A DNA stretch of 16,101 nt from Opitutia bacterium UBA7876 (GTDB taxonomy: Bacteria > Verrucomicrobiota > Verrucomicrobiia > Opitutales > Seribacteraceae): assembly GCA_002500665.1 (NCBI GenBank), contig DLRY01000028.1:169310-185410 (forward strand), in the 5' to 3' direction. Positions 6,439 through 14,893 of this stretch are shown here, piece after piece. Made by a program: the position numbers and the translations under genes. The notes below the pieces were generated by a model. It saw only the letters and a program-made list of their open reading frames with translations, did not search any database and had not been told where the DNA came from. How positions within the stretch are numbered: position 1 is the first letter of the stretch; every line of letters begins with the position of its first letter.

Positions 6439-7974
6439 CCCTATGGAATATCGATCCATATTCCGATATTGAATGGCCTCCAGCAAGTGCACCCTCCCAA
6501 CGTTTTCCGACCCCTCCAAGTCAGCTATTGTACGAGAAACTCTCAAGATTCTGCCATAAGCCCGGGCCGACAGGGAAAGGTCCTTCATGGCCGTTCGCAA
6601 CATATGCAAGTCAGCCTCTTTTACTTGGCAACAGGAATCGATCATACGATCATGCATTTTTGCATTACAAGTGATTGAATTATCCGCGAATCTCCGATTT
6701 TGCCTTTCCCTGCACGCCTCGATCCGGGAACGGATTAAAGACGAGGACTCCGCTTTTTCGGTGACCTGCAGATCCTCCACCCGAACCGGATGCGCATCTG
6801 CGTGAATATCGATCCGGTCAAGCAAAGGACCGCTTACCCGGGCCCGGTATTTTCGGATTTGGGGCATCGAACACCGGCATTCCCTGGAACGATCCCCCAA
6901 GTACCCGCATGGACAAGGATTCATCGCCGCAATGAGTGCAAATCGGCTTGGAAGGGTTACCTTCCCCGCGCTTCTCGAAATGGTTACCTCCCCATCCTCA
7001 AGTGGTTGCCTGAGAACCTCTAGCGCGGATCTCCTAAATTCGGGCAACTCGTCGAGGAAAAGGACTCCATTGTGGGCAAGCGATATCTCGCCCGGTCCGG
7101 GAATCGTCCCTCCCCCGATCAACCCGACCTCGCTAATCGTATGATGGGGCATCCGAAAAGGTCTCCCCATAAACCCATTACCCATGGACTTCACATCTCC
7201 ACCAGCTGAATAGATGGTAAGGATTTCCAGGTACTCTTCCATCGAAGGGGACGGCATTATTGACGGTATCCTTTTTGCAACCATCGACTTACCAGCCCCG
7301 GGAGGTCCTAGCATAAGCATGTTATGACCACCCGCCACGGCGACCTCCACGGCTCTTCTTAGGTTGGTCTGTCCCTTGACCTCGGCAAAATCAAGACCTC
7401 CCGGATCCACCCGTCCCAGCCGGTAGGGACTTTGCGATTTTTCCATCGGAGTGGGTAGTTCCTCATCCGAGATCAAGGCAACCGCCTCTGCGAGTGACTC
7501 GACCGGATAGACCTCCACCCCCTCCACGAGGCAGGCCTCTTCCGCCGATTTGCGTGGAAGAATCACTCCCTTTTTGCCCATCTGGGAGGCCAGCATAGCC
7601 ATGGAGAGCCCTCCCCTCACCTTACGAACCTTCCCCGAAAGAGCCAGTTCGCCCGCGATCAGAAAGTCTCGTGGTTTCTCGGAGGGAAGGAACCCCGTTG
7701 AAGCGAGGAGGCAGAGGGCAATGGGCAAATCGAAGGAGGCTCCCTCCTTGCGGAGATCCCCGGGGGCCAAATTTATGGTGACCCTGGTACGGGGAGCCGG
7801 ATAACCCGTGTTGGACAGGCTTGAAAGAACCCGATCCAGGGACTCCTTCACGGCCGCATCGGGCAAGCCGACCAGGACGCAACGGGGCTCGCCCCGCTCA
7901 CCGGAGTTTGCCTCCACCGTCACGGGGAGGGCACTCACCCCCTGCAGGGTGGCTGAGGAGGTTTCCGCTAGCAT
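6430..7974 (-). CDS. comM: ComM/YifB family Mg-chelatase-like AAA+ ATPase
   Basis: This is a full-length (514 aa) YifB/ComM family protein. ComM is a hexameric helicase that drives branch migration during integration of incoming DNA in natural transformation, and the family is widespread also in non-competent bacteria. The layout is standard. A N-terminal Lon-protease-like domain (about 1-170) contains CVLVGLPDAAVKES and TINLAPGDLRKEGASFDLPIAL. The AAA+ core has Walker A GPPGAGKS (223-230), MPHHTISEVGLIGGG, Walker B VLFLDEL (304-310), and the NPCPCGYLGD ... CRC cysteine set (352-368). SGPLLDRIDIH (381-391) and a C-terminal Mg-chelatase region ending in HLLEAIQYR complete it. It follows the isochorismatase-like gene by 27 bases, suggesting co-transcription. 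All key motifs are intact. Confidence 0.95.
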   Translation of the reverse strand: MLAETSSATLQGVSALPVTVEANSGERGEPRCVLVGLPDAAVKESLDRVLSSLSNTGYPAPRTRVTINLAPGDLRKEGASFDLPIALCLLASTGFLPSEKPRDFLIAGELALSGKVRKVRGGLSMAMLASQMGKKGVILPRKSAEEACLVEGVEVYPVESLAEAVALISDEELPTPMEKSQSPYRLGRVDPGGLDFAEVKGQTNLRRAVEVAVAGGHNMLMLGPPGAGKSMVAKRIPSIMPSPSMEEYLEILTIYSAGGDVKSMGNGFMGRPFRMPHHTISEVGLIGGGTIPGPGEISLAHNGVLFLDELPEFRRSALEVLRQPLEDGEVTISRSAGKVTLPSRFALIAAMNPCPCGYLGDRSRECRCSMPQIRKYRARVSGPLLDRIDIHADAHPVRVEDLQVTEKAESSSLIRSRIEACRERQNRRFADNSITCNAKMHDRMIDSCCQVKEADLHMLRTAMKDLSLSARAYGRILRVSRTIADLEGSENVGRVHLLEAIQYRNMDRYSIGVK

Positions 7975-8001
7975 CTTGGGAGGGAGATGACGACGGAAGC
8001 C

Positions 8002-8574
8002 TCAGGACGGCCGTTCCTTGACAAGGGCCGATATGGAACGGAACTCCTTGTGCTGGGCGCTCTTTAGGATGGCGTAGAGAAGACTCTCCAAAGGGAGCAG
8101 GTGACAACCGAGCTTTTCCATTTTGCGAAGGGCCCACTCACCGTCCTGCGCCCTTCTGCACCCCACGCAGTCGACCAGGACGGTCACGGCCATCCCCCGC
8201 CTGACCGCATCCACCGCGGTGAGGTAGACGCAGATGGGAGTCTCGATACCGGAAAGCAACAGGTGCTCGACCCCATTTGCGGAAATCCATTCCTCGAATT
8301 CGCCACAGCCGAAAGCGGAAAAACTGTCCTTTGGAAAACAAGGAGCCTCCCCGCAGACCGTCAGGAGGCCCTCCTCGGTCGGACCGAGCTTGTCGGGCAC
8401 CTGCTCGGTCAGGCACAAGGGCACCCCCAGGACGGTCATGCACCGGGCGAATGTCTCGACCGAGCCGGCCAAGGCATTTCGCTCCGCGACCGAGTCGAGC
8501 AACTTGGGTTGCAGATCCAGAACCAGCCCGGCCAAGCCGGCCGATTCCACTTCCTCATCTTCCCTCTTTTTCAT
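8002..8574 (-). CDS. Isochorismatase-like cysteine hydrolase
   Basis: This 190-aa cytosolic enzyme belongs to the isochorismatase superfamily, resembling the YcaC-type amidohydrolases. The catalytic triad is visible: Asp20 in LVLDLQ, Lys82 in FPKDSFSAFG, and Cys115 in SGIETPICVYLTA, the last preceded by the usual cis-peptide region. Members hydrolyse amides, nicotinamide or vinyl ethers; the substrate here cannot be told. I chose the ATG at 8574 (MKKREDEE) because GAGGA precedes it by 4 bases. A longer frame starts at 8637, but its extra residues are unlike the family and overlap the duplicated upstream region. It is followed by comM after 27 bases, and its upstream side faces the lipoprotein/M23 operon. 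Confidence 0.88.
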   Translation of the reverse strand: MKKREDEEVESAGLAGLVLDLQPKLLDSVAERNALAGSVETFARCMTVLGVPLCLTEQVPDKLGPTEEGLLTVCGEAPCFPKDSFSAFGCGEFEEWISANGVEHLLLSGIETPICVYLTAVDAVRRGMAVTVLVDCVGCRRAQDGEWALRKMEKLGCHLLPLESLLYAILKSAQHKEFRSISALVKERPS

Positions 8575-8615
8575 GTTTTCCTCAGTAATTATGCAACCCT
8601 TCCCGCAAGAAGAGC

Positions 8616-8810
8616 CGATTGACCTTCTGCGGCGCAACGAATCCCTCCTATCCTGTTTTTGCCAAAGTAACGAGAAGAAATCTTTTTATCTCTTTTTTTA
8701 CCAGAGTTTTTTTCGTCCGACGCAAATTCCGAATCGGCCCAAGCCCGCTTTCAAAGCCCTCGGGAGCTTACCTCAAAGAGTCTCTTGGGGATGGATTCAC
8801 CTTGACTTAA
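8616..8810 (+). pseudogene. Decayed copy of the 5' end of the SecD-head-like lipoprotein gene
   Basis: From the codon GTA at 8667 the frame reads VTRRNLFIS, a variable stretch, then RRKFRIGPSPL. The intact gene downstream (ATG at 8961) reads MTRRKLLLS, a variable stretch, then CRKFRSDPSLI. The two are collinear without gaps for about 27 codons, with a hydrophobic Phe-rich middle in both. The ATG has become GTA and the lipobox Cys has become Arg, so lipidation would be impossible. The match seems to begin upstream at a shared CCGATTGA (8615-8622 versus 8905-8912) and fades near 8800-8810. A TTG-started frame (8619-8810) spans the fragment, but it lacks the conserved body of the protein. I read it as a remnant of a tandem duplication, based on by-eye alignment only. 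Confidence 0.6.
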
Positions 8811-8960
8811 TACCACTCAGGGCAATTCATAGTAAGCTCAATGAGGTGGGCAGAACAAGTTATCGAAGACCTAAGCGGGAAATGTCGAAACGACCCTCGC
8901 TCATCCGATTGATTCATGCAAGACGGCGAAGCGCTAAACTCGAGACCTCCCTCTTCCGCA
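8811..8960. other. Intergenic sequence with no gene seen
   Basis: Together with the remnant before it, this completes the 386-bp stretch (8575-8960) without an intact gene. It lies between the divergent isochorismatase-like and lipoprotein genes and so should hold the promoter of the lipoprotein/M23 operon. I could not pick a convincing -35/-10 pair. Some short matches to the body of the lipoprotein gene (around 8805-8830 versus 9108-9135) hint that the decayed copy once extended further, but they are too weak to claim. Confidence 0.5.
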
Positions 8961-9431
8961 ATGACCAGGAGGAAACTGCTTTTATCGTTGTCTCCAATCT
9001 TTTTTTCATCCTGCCGAAAGTTCCGATCCGACCCTAGCCTGATCACCATGCGCCCCAGGATTTTTCTCGAGGGAGCCGCCCCCATTCCCATCTTTGACGA
9101 ATACGACTTTACCGGCGTCCAGCTGGGCACCATCGCCAATATCATGACGGAGAACCCCAGCGACCGGATGTATGCCCTTTGGTTTTCCTTCGACCGGCGC
9201 AGCGCCATGAACCTGCAGAAGGAGACCGTCCGCAACGTAGGCAAGCGCCTGCACCTCGTGATCGCAGGTGAAATCGTGGGGGTTCATCCCATCGAGGGAG
9301 GTATTACCAACGGAGTTCTTCCCTTCGTCCTCTCCGCCAATATGCCACAGGCCAATGCGGTCATGCTTTTCGAGCAGCTCAACACCTCGCTCATGCACAT
9401 CCGGGCCGAGTACGAGGCAAAGAAAGGATAG
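8961..9431 (+). CDS. Putative lipoprotein resembling the SecD periplasmic head (P1) domain
   Basis: This 156-aa protein starts with a lipoprotein signal peptide (MTRRKLLLSLSPIFFSSC, lipid Cys at 18). The rest resembles the head subdomain of the large periplasmic loop of SecD: LWFSFDRRSAMNLQKETVRNVGKRLHLVI (about 73-101), then a G-E-I-V-G-V-x-P-I turn and an I-E-G-G-I-T-N-G-V-L strand. A final helix contains ANAVMLFEQLN, matching SecD's EA-x-x-L-x-x-x-L ending. It lacks the SecD membrane domain. The ATG at 8961 is chosen over an in-frame start at 8916 because it gives the signal peptide and aligns with the decayed upstream copy. The M23 peptidase gene begins 2 bases after its stop. The similarity is by eye. 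Function in export or envelope biogenesis is inferred from fold and neighbour. Confidence 0.75.
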   Translation: MTRRKLLLSLSPIFFSSCRKFRSDPSLITMRPRIFLEGAAPIPIFDEYDFTGVQLGTIANIMTENPSDRMYALWFSFDRRSAMNLQKETVRNVGKRLHLVIAGEIVGVHPIEGGITNGVLPFVLSANMPQANAVMLFEQLNTSLMHIRAEYEAKKG

Positions 9432-9433
9432 GC

Positions 9434-10456
9434 GTGCGCATTACACTTTCATTCTCCGCCATCCTCTTCATCCTTTCCCTCCTTCTTCTTCCCTTTCTTC
9501 ACGCGGCCAAACCCGCTTTCCTTCTCTCCTGGCCCACCCCCAACCCCGCCTTCGCCAAAGGCATGGGCTATTCCGCCTTCCTACAGAAGACCGGTCCGGA
9601 CAAAGCCTATTCATCCGGTGCCTTTGGGTGCGTACGCAACCACGGCTTCAAGTTTCATGAAGGGCTCGACCTTTTCCCCGTCAAAAGGGACGGACGGGGT
9701 CGGGCCGAGGACAAGGTCTTTTCCGCCATGGGAGGAGTCGTCCGCCATATCAACCCAACCTCCTCCCACAGTGCCTACGGGAAATACCTCGTTCTCGAGC
9801 ATACCCGGCTCGACCCGCCTCTCTATTCCCTCTACGCCCATCTCGCCTCCATCGAGTCCGGGCTTAAGGTCGGTTCGCCGGTCAAGGTCGCCCAAGTTCT
9901 GGGCAAGATGGGAAACACCGCTTCCTACCGTATTCCCCTTGACCGCTCCCACCTGCATTTCGAGATCGGCCTGCGGCTGACCGACGATTTCCAGAGCTGG
10001 TACGACAAGAAGCCCTACGAGACCAGAAACCGTCACGGCAACTACAGCGGCTTCAACCTGGTCGGCATCGACCCCCTCCCCTTTTACTCCGCCTACCAGA
10101 GGAAATCCTTCGCCACCCCCCGCGATTACCTCCGCTCCCTGCCCGTAGCGGCCAAGATCCGCGTCCGCTCCTCCCGGACCCCCGATTTCGTACGCCGCTA
10201 CCCCACCCTCTGTAAAGCCCCGGCCAAGGGATCCGCCCCCATCGCCTGGGACTGTTCCTTCGGGCCCTTCGGCATCCCGTTGCGGATCGAACCGGCTACC
10301 CAGCCCCTCTCTTCAAAGTCGGCGAAGCATCAAGTCCTGAGCGTCGACCTCGCCACCCAGCAGAAGCCCTGTCGCAGGCTGGTCGAGAAAAAAGGAAGCC
10401 AACTGGTTCCGGCCGAGCAACTTCTCGTCTACCTTGAGCTCCTCTTCGGCACTTGA
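9434..10456 (+). CDS. Secreted M23 (LytM-type) metallopeptidase family protein
   Basis: This 340-aa protein has a N-terminal signal peptide (RITLSFSAILFILSLLLL, cleavage near FLHAA). It carries a LytM/M23 peptidase domain at about residues 68-190, the family that cuts peptide cross-links in peptidoglycan. The zinc and catalytic residues are in place: H75-x3-D79 (HEGLD), YAHL with His136, and H173-L-H175 in HLHFEIG. A C-terminal part of about 150 residues follows, with four Cys and no family I recognise. The start is GTG, with AAAGGA 6-7 bases before it, inside the end of the preceding gene. It follows the lipoprotein by 2 bases and overlaps the next gene by 23, so the three genes are likely translationally coupled. 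Intact residues suggest an active enzyme. The target bond is unknown. Confidence 0.9.
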   Translation: MRITLSFSAILFILSLLLLPFLHAAKPAFLLSWPTPNPAFAKGMGYSAFLQKTGPDKAYSSGAFGCVRNHGFKFHEGLDLFPVKRDGRGRAEDKVFSAMGGVVRHINPTSSHSAYGKYLVLEHTRLDPPLYSLYAHLASIESGLKVGSPVKVAQVLGKMGNTASYRIPLDRSHLHFEIGLRLTDDFQSWYDKKPYETRNRHGNYSGFNLVGIDPLPFYSAYQRKSFATPRDYLRSLPVAAKIRVRSSRTPDFVRRYPTLCKAPAKGSAPIAWDCSFGPFGIPLRIEPATQPLSSKSAKHQVLSVDLATQQKPCRRLVEKKGSQLVPAEQLLVYLELLFGT

Positions 10457-11543
10457 GCCCTTACCCGTCGCCTGCTTCGTAACCTCTCACGGCTTCGGGC
10501 ACGGGACCCGGACGGCCGCCGTCCTCCAGGCGCTCGACCGGCAAGCGCCCGGGCTCAAGCTCGATATCTTCAGCACCCTGCCCGAATGGTTCTGGGAGGA
10601 AAACCTCTCCTCCTTAGCCTCCTTTCGCTCCCATCAGGTAAGGACCGACGTCGGCTTGGTCCAAAAATCCGCCTTCGAGCACGACCTCGATAAAACCCTC
10701 TCCGAGCTCGGAGCTTTTCTGTCCTTTTGCTGGGAAGATGTCGATCGGGCCCGGAAAACCCTCCTCGAAACCAAGCCCGCGGTCATCCTTTGCGACGTCT
10801 CCCCACTCGGGCTCTTCCTGGGCAAGGAACTCGGCATCCCCACCGTGCTCTTGGAAAACTTCACTTGGGACTGGATCTACGGGGCGTACCTAGAGGCGGA
10901 TTCCCGATTCGGACCGTATATTGAGCAACTTGGGGAACTCTTTGGGTCCGCCGACCTGCGGATTCAGACCGAGCCCCTTTGCGAAAGATTGCAGGAACAT
11001 CCGATCGTCCCTCCCATCTTCCGGGAATTCGAGCAATCCCCCGAAAGGACCCTTGAGCGACTCGACCTGCCCGCCGGAAGTCGCTACCTGCTGATCGCCA
11101 CTGGAGGAATCCCTCATGAGTATTCATTCCTCGAGAGACTCAAGGAGCGCAAAGACGTTCATTTCCTAGTCACCGGAAGCTTTGCCCAACTCCAACGCGA
11201 GGAAAACCTGACTTTGCTCCCTCACCGCTGCGGCTTTCACTTTCCCGACCTCGTCCGGGCCTCCTGCGGGGTCGCAGGCAAGGTCGGATACGGAACAGTT
11301 GCGGAAACCTTGGGAGCCCGGGTCCCTCTCTTTGCCGTTTACCGTGAGAATTTCAGGGAATCCTCCGCTTTACGGAGCTTCGTCGAGGGAAACCTACCCA
11401 GCATGGAAGCCTCCCAATCTGACTTTCTGAACGGTTCGTGGATAGGACGCATGGATAATTTTTTGGCTCTTTCCCTCATAGAGAAAAGCGGGCAGGAAAG
11501 TGGAGCCTGCGAGGCCGCCAAGCTGACCCTTGGCATAGCCTGA
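10434..11543 (+). CDS. GT-B fold glycosyltransferase-like protein
   Basis: This 369-aa cytosolic protein looks like a two-domain GT-B glycosyltransferase, or the related N-terminal domain of L-arabinokinase-type proteins. The N-terminal motif SHGFGHGTRTAAVLQAL resembles the S-x-G-x-G-H-x-x-R loop. VILCDVSPLGLFLGKELGIPTVLLENFTWDWIY fits the acceptor-side domain. The C-terminal domain has YLLIATGGIPHEYSFLERL and the nucleotide-sugar-side FPDLVRASCGVAGKVGYGTVAETLGARVPLFAVYRE. The only usable start is TTG at 10434, inside the last 23 bases of the M23 gene. No ribosome site is seen, so translation probably depends on coupling to it. Context suggests a role in envelope polysaccharide or glycoconjugate synthesis. 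The sugar and acceptor are unknown. Confidence 0.8.
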   Translation: MSSSSALEPLPVACFVTSHGFGHGTRTAAVLQALDRQAPGLKLDIFSTLPEWFWEENLSSLASFRSHQVRTDVGLVQKSAFEHDLDKTLSELGAFLSFCWEDVDRARKTLLETKPAVILCDVSPLGLFLGKELGIPTVLLENFTWDWIYGAYLEADSRFGPYIEQLGELFGSADLRIQTEPLCERLQEHPIVPPIFREFEQSPERTLERLDLPAGSRYLLIATGGIPHEYSFLERLKERKDVHFLVTGSFAQLQREENLTLLPHRCGFHFPDLVRASCGVAGKVGYGTVAETLGARVPLFAVYRENFRESSALRSFVEGNLPSMEASQSDFLNGSWIGRMDNFLALSLIEKSGQESGACEAAKLTLGIA

Positions 11544-11584
11544 CCGTACCGCGGAGGCTGCATGCAGGTAAACTCTAATTTATT

Positions 11585-11613
11585 TTGTAAATCCATCCCA
11601 AAAAGGGTATTAA
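11585..11613 (+). promoter_or_regulatory. Weak sigma-70-like promoter candidate for the NHL gene
   Basis: TTGTAA (11585-11590) and TATTAA (11608-11613) are separated by exactly 17 bases in an AT-rich part of the 164-bp gap before the NHL gene. Each hexamer matches consensus at four of six positions. The implied leader would be about 90 bases. Confidence 0.3.
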
Positions 11614-11707
11614 ACGGTCGACTTGCGCTAATAGACAGATAGTAATCAACAAAATTATCCAAGGTCGGCAAGAACCTGCGGCAAAAGACTTTCCATTCCA
11701 CACGCAC

Positions 11708-14700
11708 ATGAAAACGAAAATACGAATTCATTCACTTCCGCTAACCATGCTTCTGGCTCTCGCCTTCACCGCAGCCACCCACGCGCAGCGGGGCCCTCAG
11801 GACAGTTGGTATCTCGACAAGCAGTCGCTCGTAAACAGTACTCCGGGCTTCAACCTACCGACAGGGCTTGCCTTCTCTCCCAACGGAGACGCTTACGTCA
11901 CAGATCAGGGCAACGACCGGATCAGCGTCTGGGCCGCGAATGGGGCATTCCGCTTCGGATTTGGGAAACACGGTACCGGCGATGGGGACTTCCGTGATCC
12001 CTTTGACCTCTCCATCGGGGACGGCGAAGTATACGTCAGCGACTGGTCCAACCATCGTATTCAGGTCTTTGACATGCAGGGGAAATTCCTCCGCAAATGG
12101 GGCAGCTACGGAAGCTCGACCGGCCAGTTCCAAAACCCCTTTGCTACTGCCCTCGCATTCGAAAACGGAACCGTTTCGGAAGTATTCGTGACCGATTACA
12201 ATCGCCACCGCGTCCAAGTCTTCGACAAGAACGGTTCTTTTTTGAGAACCTTCGGTACGGCAGGCAACGGAGTGAACCAGTTTTACTACCCCACCGGCAT
12301 CGCCTTTGGCCCTGACTCTCTTCTTTACGTCGCCAACCTGCACGGACAAAGAATCAAGGTCCTCGATCGCAACGGAACCGAAGTTCGTCAGTTCACGACG
12401 CCCGGCTATCCCCGCTCCCTTTCCTTCTCCGGCGACAAGCTCGCCGTTGCCATGGGCGACCATCACAAGGTTCTCGTCTACGACAAGAACGGCACCCTTG
12501 AACGCACCATCAGCAACGGCTCGGCCAGTTCCAATCCGGGTAGCTTTAATCATCCCTACGGCCTAGCCTTCGATTCATCGGAACGCCTTCACGTCGCGGA
12601 CCGAAACAACCAGAGAATCCAAGTCTTCGACCAGAACCGCAGCTACCAAAGCGCCTATGGCTTTTATGGCTCGAACAGTCTCCAGATGCATGCCATAGCC
12701 CCCACGCCCGAGGGCACTTTCCTCATCGCCGACATAGCCGGCGACCGGATCCTTGAAATCGACTCCAACGCATCGCTCGTCCGGATCATCGCCTCCAGCG
12801 GAAACGCCACTGGCCAGGTGAACGACCCGAAGGATCTCGTCTTGGGCCCCGACGGCCGCATCTACGTCTGCGACACCAGCAACCACCGTATCCAAATCTT
12901 TGACCGCAATGGTTCCGCTCTTTTGTCCTTTGGCGCGTCGGGTAACGGAAACGCCCAGTTCAACCAGCCCAGAGGCCTCGCTTTGTCCCCGGACGGAGAA
13001 ATCTTCGTCGCCGACAGCAACAACCACCGCATCCAAGTCTTCGATGTGAACGGAAGCTTCCTGAGGAAATTCGGTAGTCTGGGCAACCTCGAGGGTCAGT
13101 TCAACAACCCCATCGACCTGGACGTCACCGACGATGGGAACCTGGCCGTCCTCAGCTTCGGGAACAACCGGGTCATTTACCTGACCCCAGACGGGCAATA
13201 TCTTCGGCACTGGAATTGCAGTGGCGGAACACACTTCCTTACGGATCTAAACAACGGCCTGATCGGCCTGAGCTGGAGCAACAACTTCGGGGTCTACGAG
13301 CATAGCGGCTCACGCCTCAAGTATTGGAACAAAGGCAACGGAACCTCCTCTTCCTTTACCTCGCTACCCGACGGAACCATTGTGATTGCCGACCGGGGCG
13401 ACGACAAACTCCTCTTCTACCGCCCCACCTTCAGAACCGTGCGCGGTCCCGGCTCCAAGGAAATTCCATTTCCCGAAGTCGTCTCCGTCACCCAGAGGCA
13501 GGGGACCAACCACCTCGACGTCACCTTCCGCATCAACGATGCCGACAGCTCGCACGTGCAAGCCGCCCTGCTCGCCTTTGTGGACGGCGGCAACGACCTG
13601 TCCAAAGTCATTGTACCGAAAACCTTCGTCGGCTCGACGATCGGCAAACTCGACGCCAACGTCTCCACGAACCAGAACCACATGGTTACCTGGAACGCGG
13701 GGGCGGACTGGAACGTCGGCTTCGGCGAACTCGAGATGGCGGTCCTCGCCAAGGACGAGCGCGACCTGCTCAACCTCCACTTCCTCACCCTCCCTGCCAC
13801 CGACTCGAACTCGACCCCGCTGAAGATCAACCGTTCCCCACTCGGTGACCCCGACCTGCTCGACCTCTGGTATTGGCAACTGGCCACGGGTGACCAGGGC
13901 ATCTCGCACGACGCCGCCAACTCTTCGATCAGCATGCCCATTGACGCCAACTTGTCGGTCGGTTTCTCGCCCTCCTCCATTTCCAGTATCGTCCTCTGGC
14001 TCGACGCCAACGACTCCCAGTCCCTTACCCTCAATTCAAACGACGTCGTGACCTCCTGGAACGACAAAAGCGGCAATGCCCGCAACGCGGTCTTAGGAAG
14101 CGGAGCTCCCAAGCTTGTCACCGGAACCGGACCGTCGGGTTTGCCCGCAATCGAGTTCCGTCGCTCGGGAGGGGATGACTTCCTCAACGTGGGCGGATCT
14201 GCCTTCATGGCCAAGCACATGATCTACGTCTGCCGCAGCCCTCAAGCTTCCTGGAATTATTACGGAGGGGTACTCGGACATCAGTCCGGAAGAGGCTCGA
14301 ATTACCTCGTTCAAAGCGGCCAGCAGCGTTTCTACTCCAACCGCTATCCGACCGCCGTCATGAAGAACGGAACCGACCTATCCCAGAGCAACGGCTTCAA
14401 CCTTGGCACCTTGGACCAGTTCATGATCCTGGAGGTCGTGGTCGACGACCACAGTTCTTCCAACAAAAGCAACTACAAGGTGGGACGCAACGACAACTAT
14501 TCGATGGATTTCGACGTGGTCGAGATTCTTGCCTTCAGTGAGCAATTGGGAGCCGAACGCGAACAACTGCTTCTCTACCTATCCTCCAAGACCGGCATTG
14601 GCGTCTCCGGCCTTTCCCTCGCTCGCGGCAACCAGACCACACCGCTTGGCCGCGACTACCTGCTCGAAAAGATGAACCTCCGCTCAGCCACCTCAGCCGA

Positions 14701-14851
14701 GGTGACGAGAGCCCGCGAAGGTTCGCTGCCCGGCAGCGTCAACCAGTTCAACCCCGACTTCAAGGTCGGTCCCGACGAACGTCCCGCCAAAGTCAATGAA
14801 TACGGCTTCGACACGGGCAACAGCTCAGGCTTCTGGGTCGTACCCAAGTAA
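11708..14851 (+). CDS. Secreted NHL beta-propeller protein with a LamG-like domain
   Basis: This 1047-aa exported protein has a signal peptide (MKTKIRIHSLPLTMLLALAF, cleavage near THA-Q at 26). Residues about 48-577 hold twelve repeats of about 40 residues of NHL type (P-x-G-L-A-x-x-P-D-G-x-x-x-V-A-D-x-x-N-H-R-I-Q-V-F-D-x-N-G), the first ten clear and the last two weaker. That number suits two six-bladed propellers. An all-beta segment follows (about 593-735, ending DLLDLWYWQLATGDQGI), then a LamG/concanavalin-like domain (about 755-965) with IVLWLDANDSQSLTL and SWNDKSGNARNAV. A tail ends in VNEYGFDTGNSSGFWVVPK. Propellers and LamG domains usually bind carbohydrates or proteins. It is probably surface or secreted. 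No ribosome site is visible at the ATG. The next gene lies 42 bases downstream in the same frame. Confidence 0.9.
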   Translation: MKTKIRIHSLPLTMLLALAFTAATHAQRGPQDSWYLDKQSLVNSTPGFNLPTGLAFSPNGDAYVTDQGNDRISVWAANGAFRFGFGKHGTGDGDFRDPFDLSIGDGEVYVSDWSNHRIQVFDMQGKFLRKWGSYGSSTGQFQNPFATALAFENGTVSEVFVTDYNRHRVQVFDKNGSFLRTFGTAGNGVNQFYYPTGIAFGPDSLLYVANLHGQRIKVLDRNGTEVRQFTTPGYPRSLSFSGDKLAVAMGDHHKVLVYDKNGTLERTISNGSASSNPGSFNHPYGLAFDSSERLHVADRNNQRIQVFDQNRSYQSAYGFYGSNSLQMHAIAPTPEGTFLIADIAGDRILEIDSNASLVRIIASSGNATGQVNDPKDLVLGPDGRIYVCDTSNHRIQIFDRNGSALLSFGASGNGNAQFNQPRGLALSPDGEIFVADSNNHRIQVFDVNGSFLRKFGSLGNLEGQFNNPIDLDVTDDGNLAVLSFGNNRVIYLTPDGQYLRHWNCSGGTHFLTDLNNGLIGLSWSNNFGVYEHSGSRLKYWNKGNGTSSSFTSLPDGTIVIADRGDDKLLFYRPTFRTVRGPGSKEIPFPEVVSVTQRQGTNHLDVTFRINDADSSHVQAALLAFVDGGNDLSKVIVPKTFVGSTIGKLDANVSTNQNHMVTWNAGADWNVGFGELEMAVLAKDERDLLNLHFLTLPATDSNSTPLKINRSPLGDPDLLDLWYWQLATGDQGISHDAANSSISMPIDANLSVGFSPSSISSIVLWLDANDSQSLTLNSNDVVTSWNDKSGNARNAVLGSGAPKLVTGTGPSGLPAIEFRRSGGDDFLNVGGSAFMAKHMIYVCRSPQASWNYYGGVLGHQSGRGSNYLVQSGQQRFYSNRYPTAVMKNGTDLSQSNGFNLGTLDQFMILEVVVDDHSSSNKSNYKVGRNDNYSMDFDVVEILAFSEQLGAEREQLLLYLSSKTGIGVSGLSLARGNQTTPLGRDYLLEKMNLRSATSAEVTRAREGSLPGSVNQFNPDFKVGPDERPAKVNEYGFDTGNSSGFWVVPK

Positions 14852-14893
14852 GAAAAATACCTCCCGGCAAGCCCTCCGACCAACCCAAGTAAG

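Noticed and set aside
8575..8637. N-terminal extension of the isochorismatase-like gene (to 8637)
   Set aside because: Extra residues (RRRRSIGSSCGKGC) are unlike the family, and a good ribosome site precedes the ATG at 8574.
8234..9037. 267-aa plus-strand frame spanning the isochorismatase gene and the intergenic region
   Set aside because: Mostly antisense to a well-supported gene; its downstream part is intergenic and has Ser/Arg-rich shadow composition.
11855..13234. Long antisense frames (232 and 219 aa) over the NHL gene
   Set aside because: They are periodic Val/Asp/Gly-rich shadows of the NHL repeats in a GC-rich gene; the plus-strand protein is unmistakable.
13324..14220. Overlapping frames on both strands in the LamG region (174, 181, 145, 267 aa)
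   Set aside because: Composition is Arg/Pro/Ser- or Glu/Val-rich, typical of shifted frames in a GC-rich gene; no start signals.
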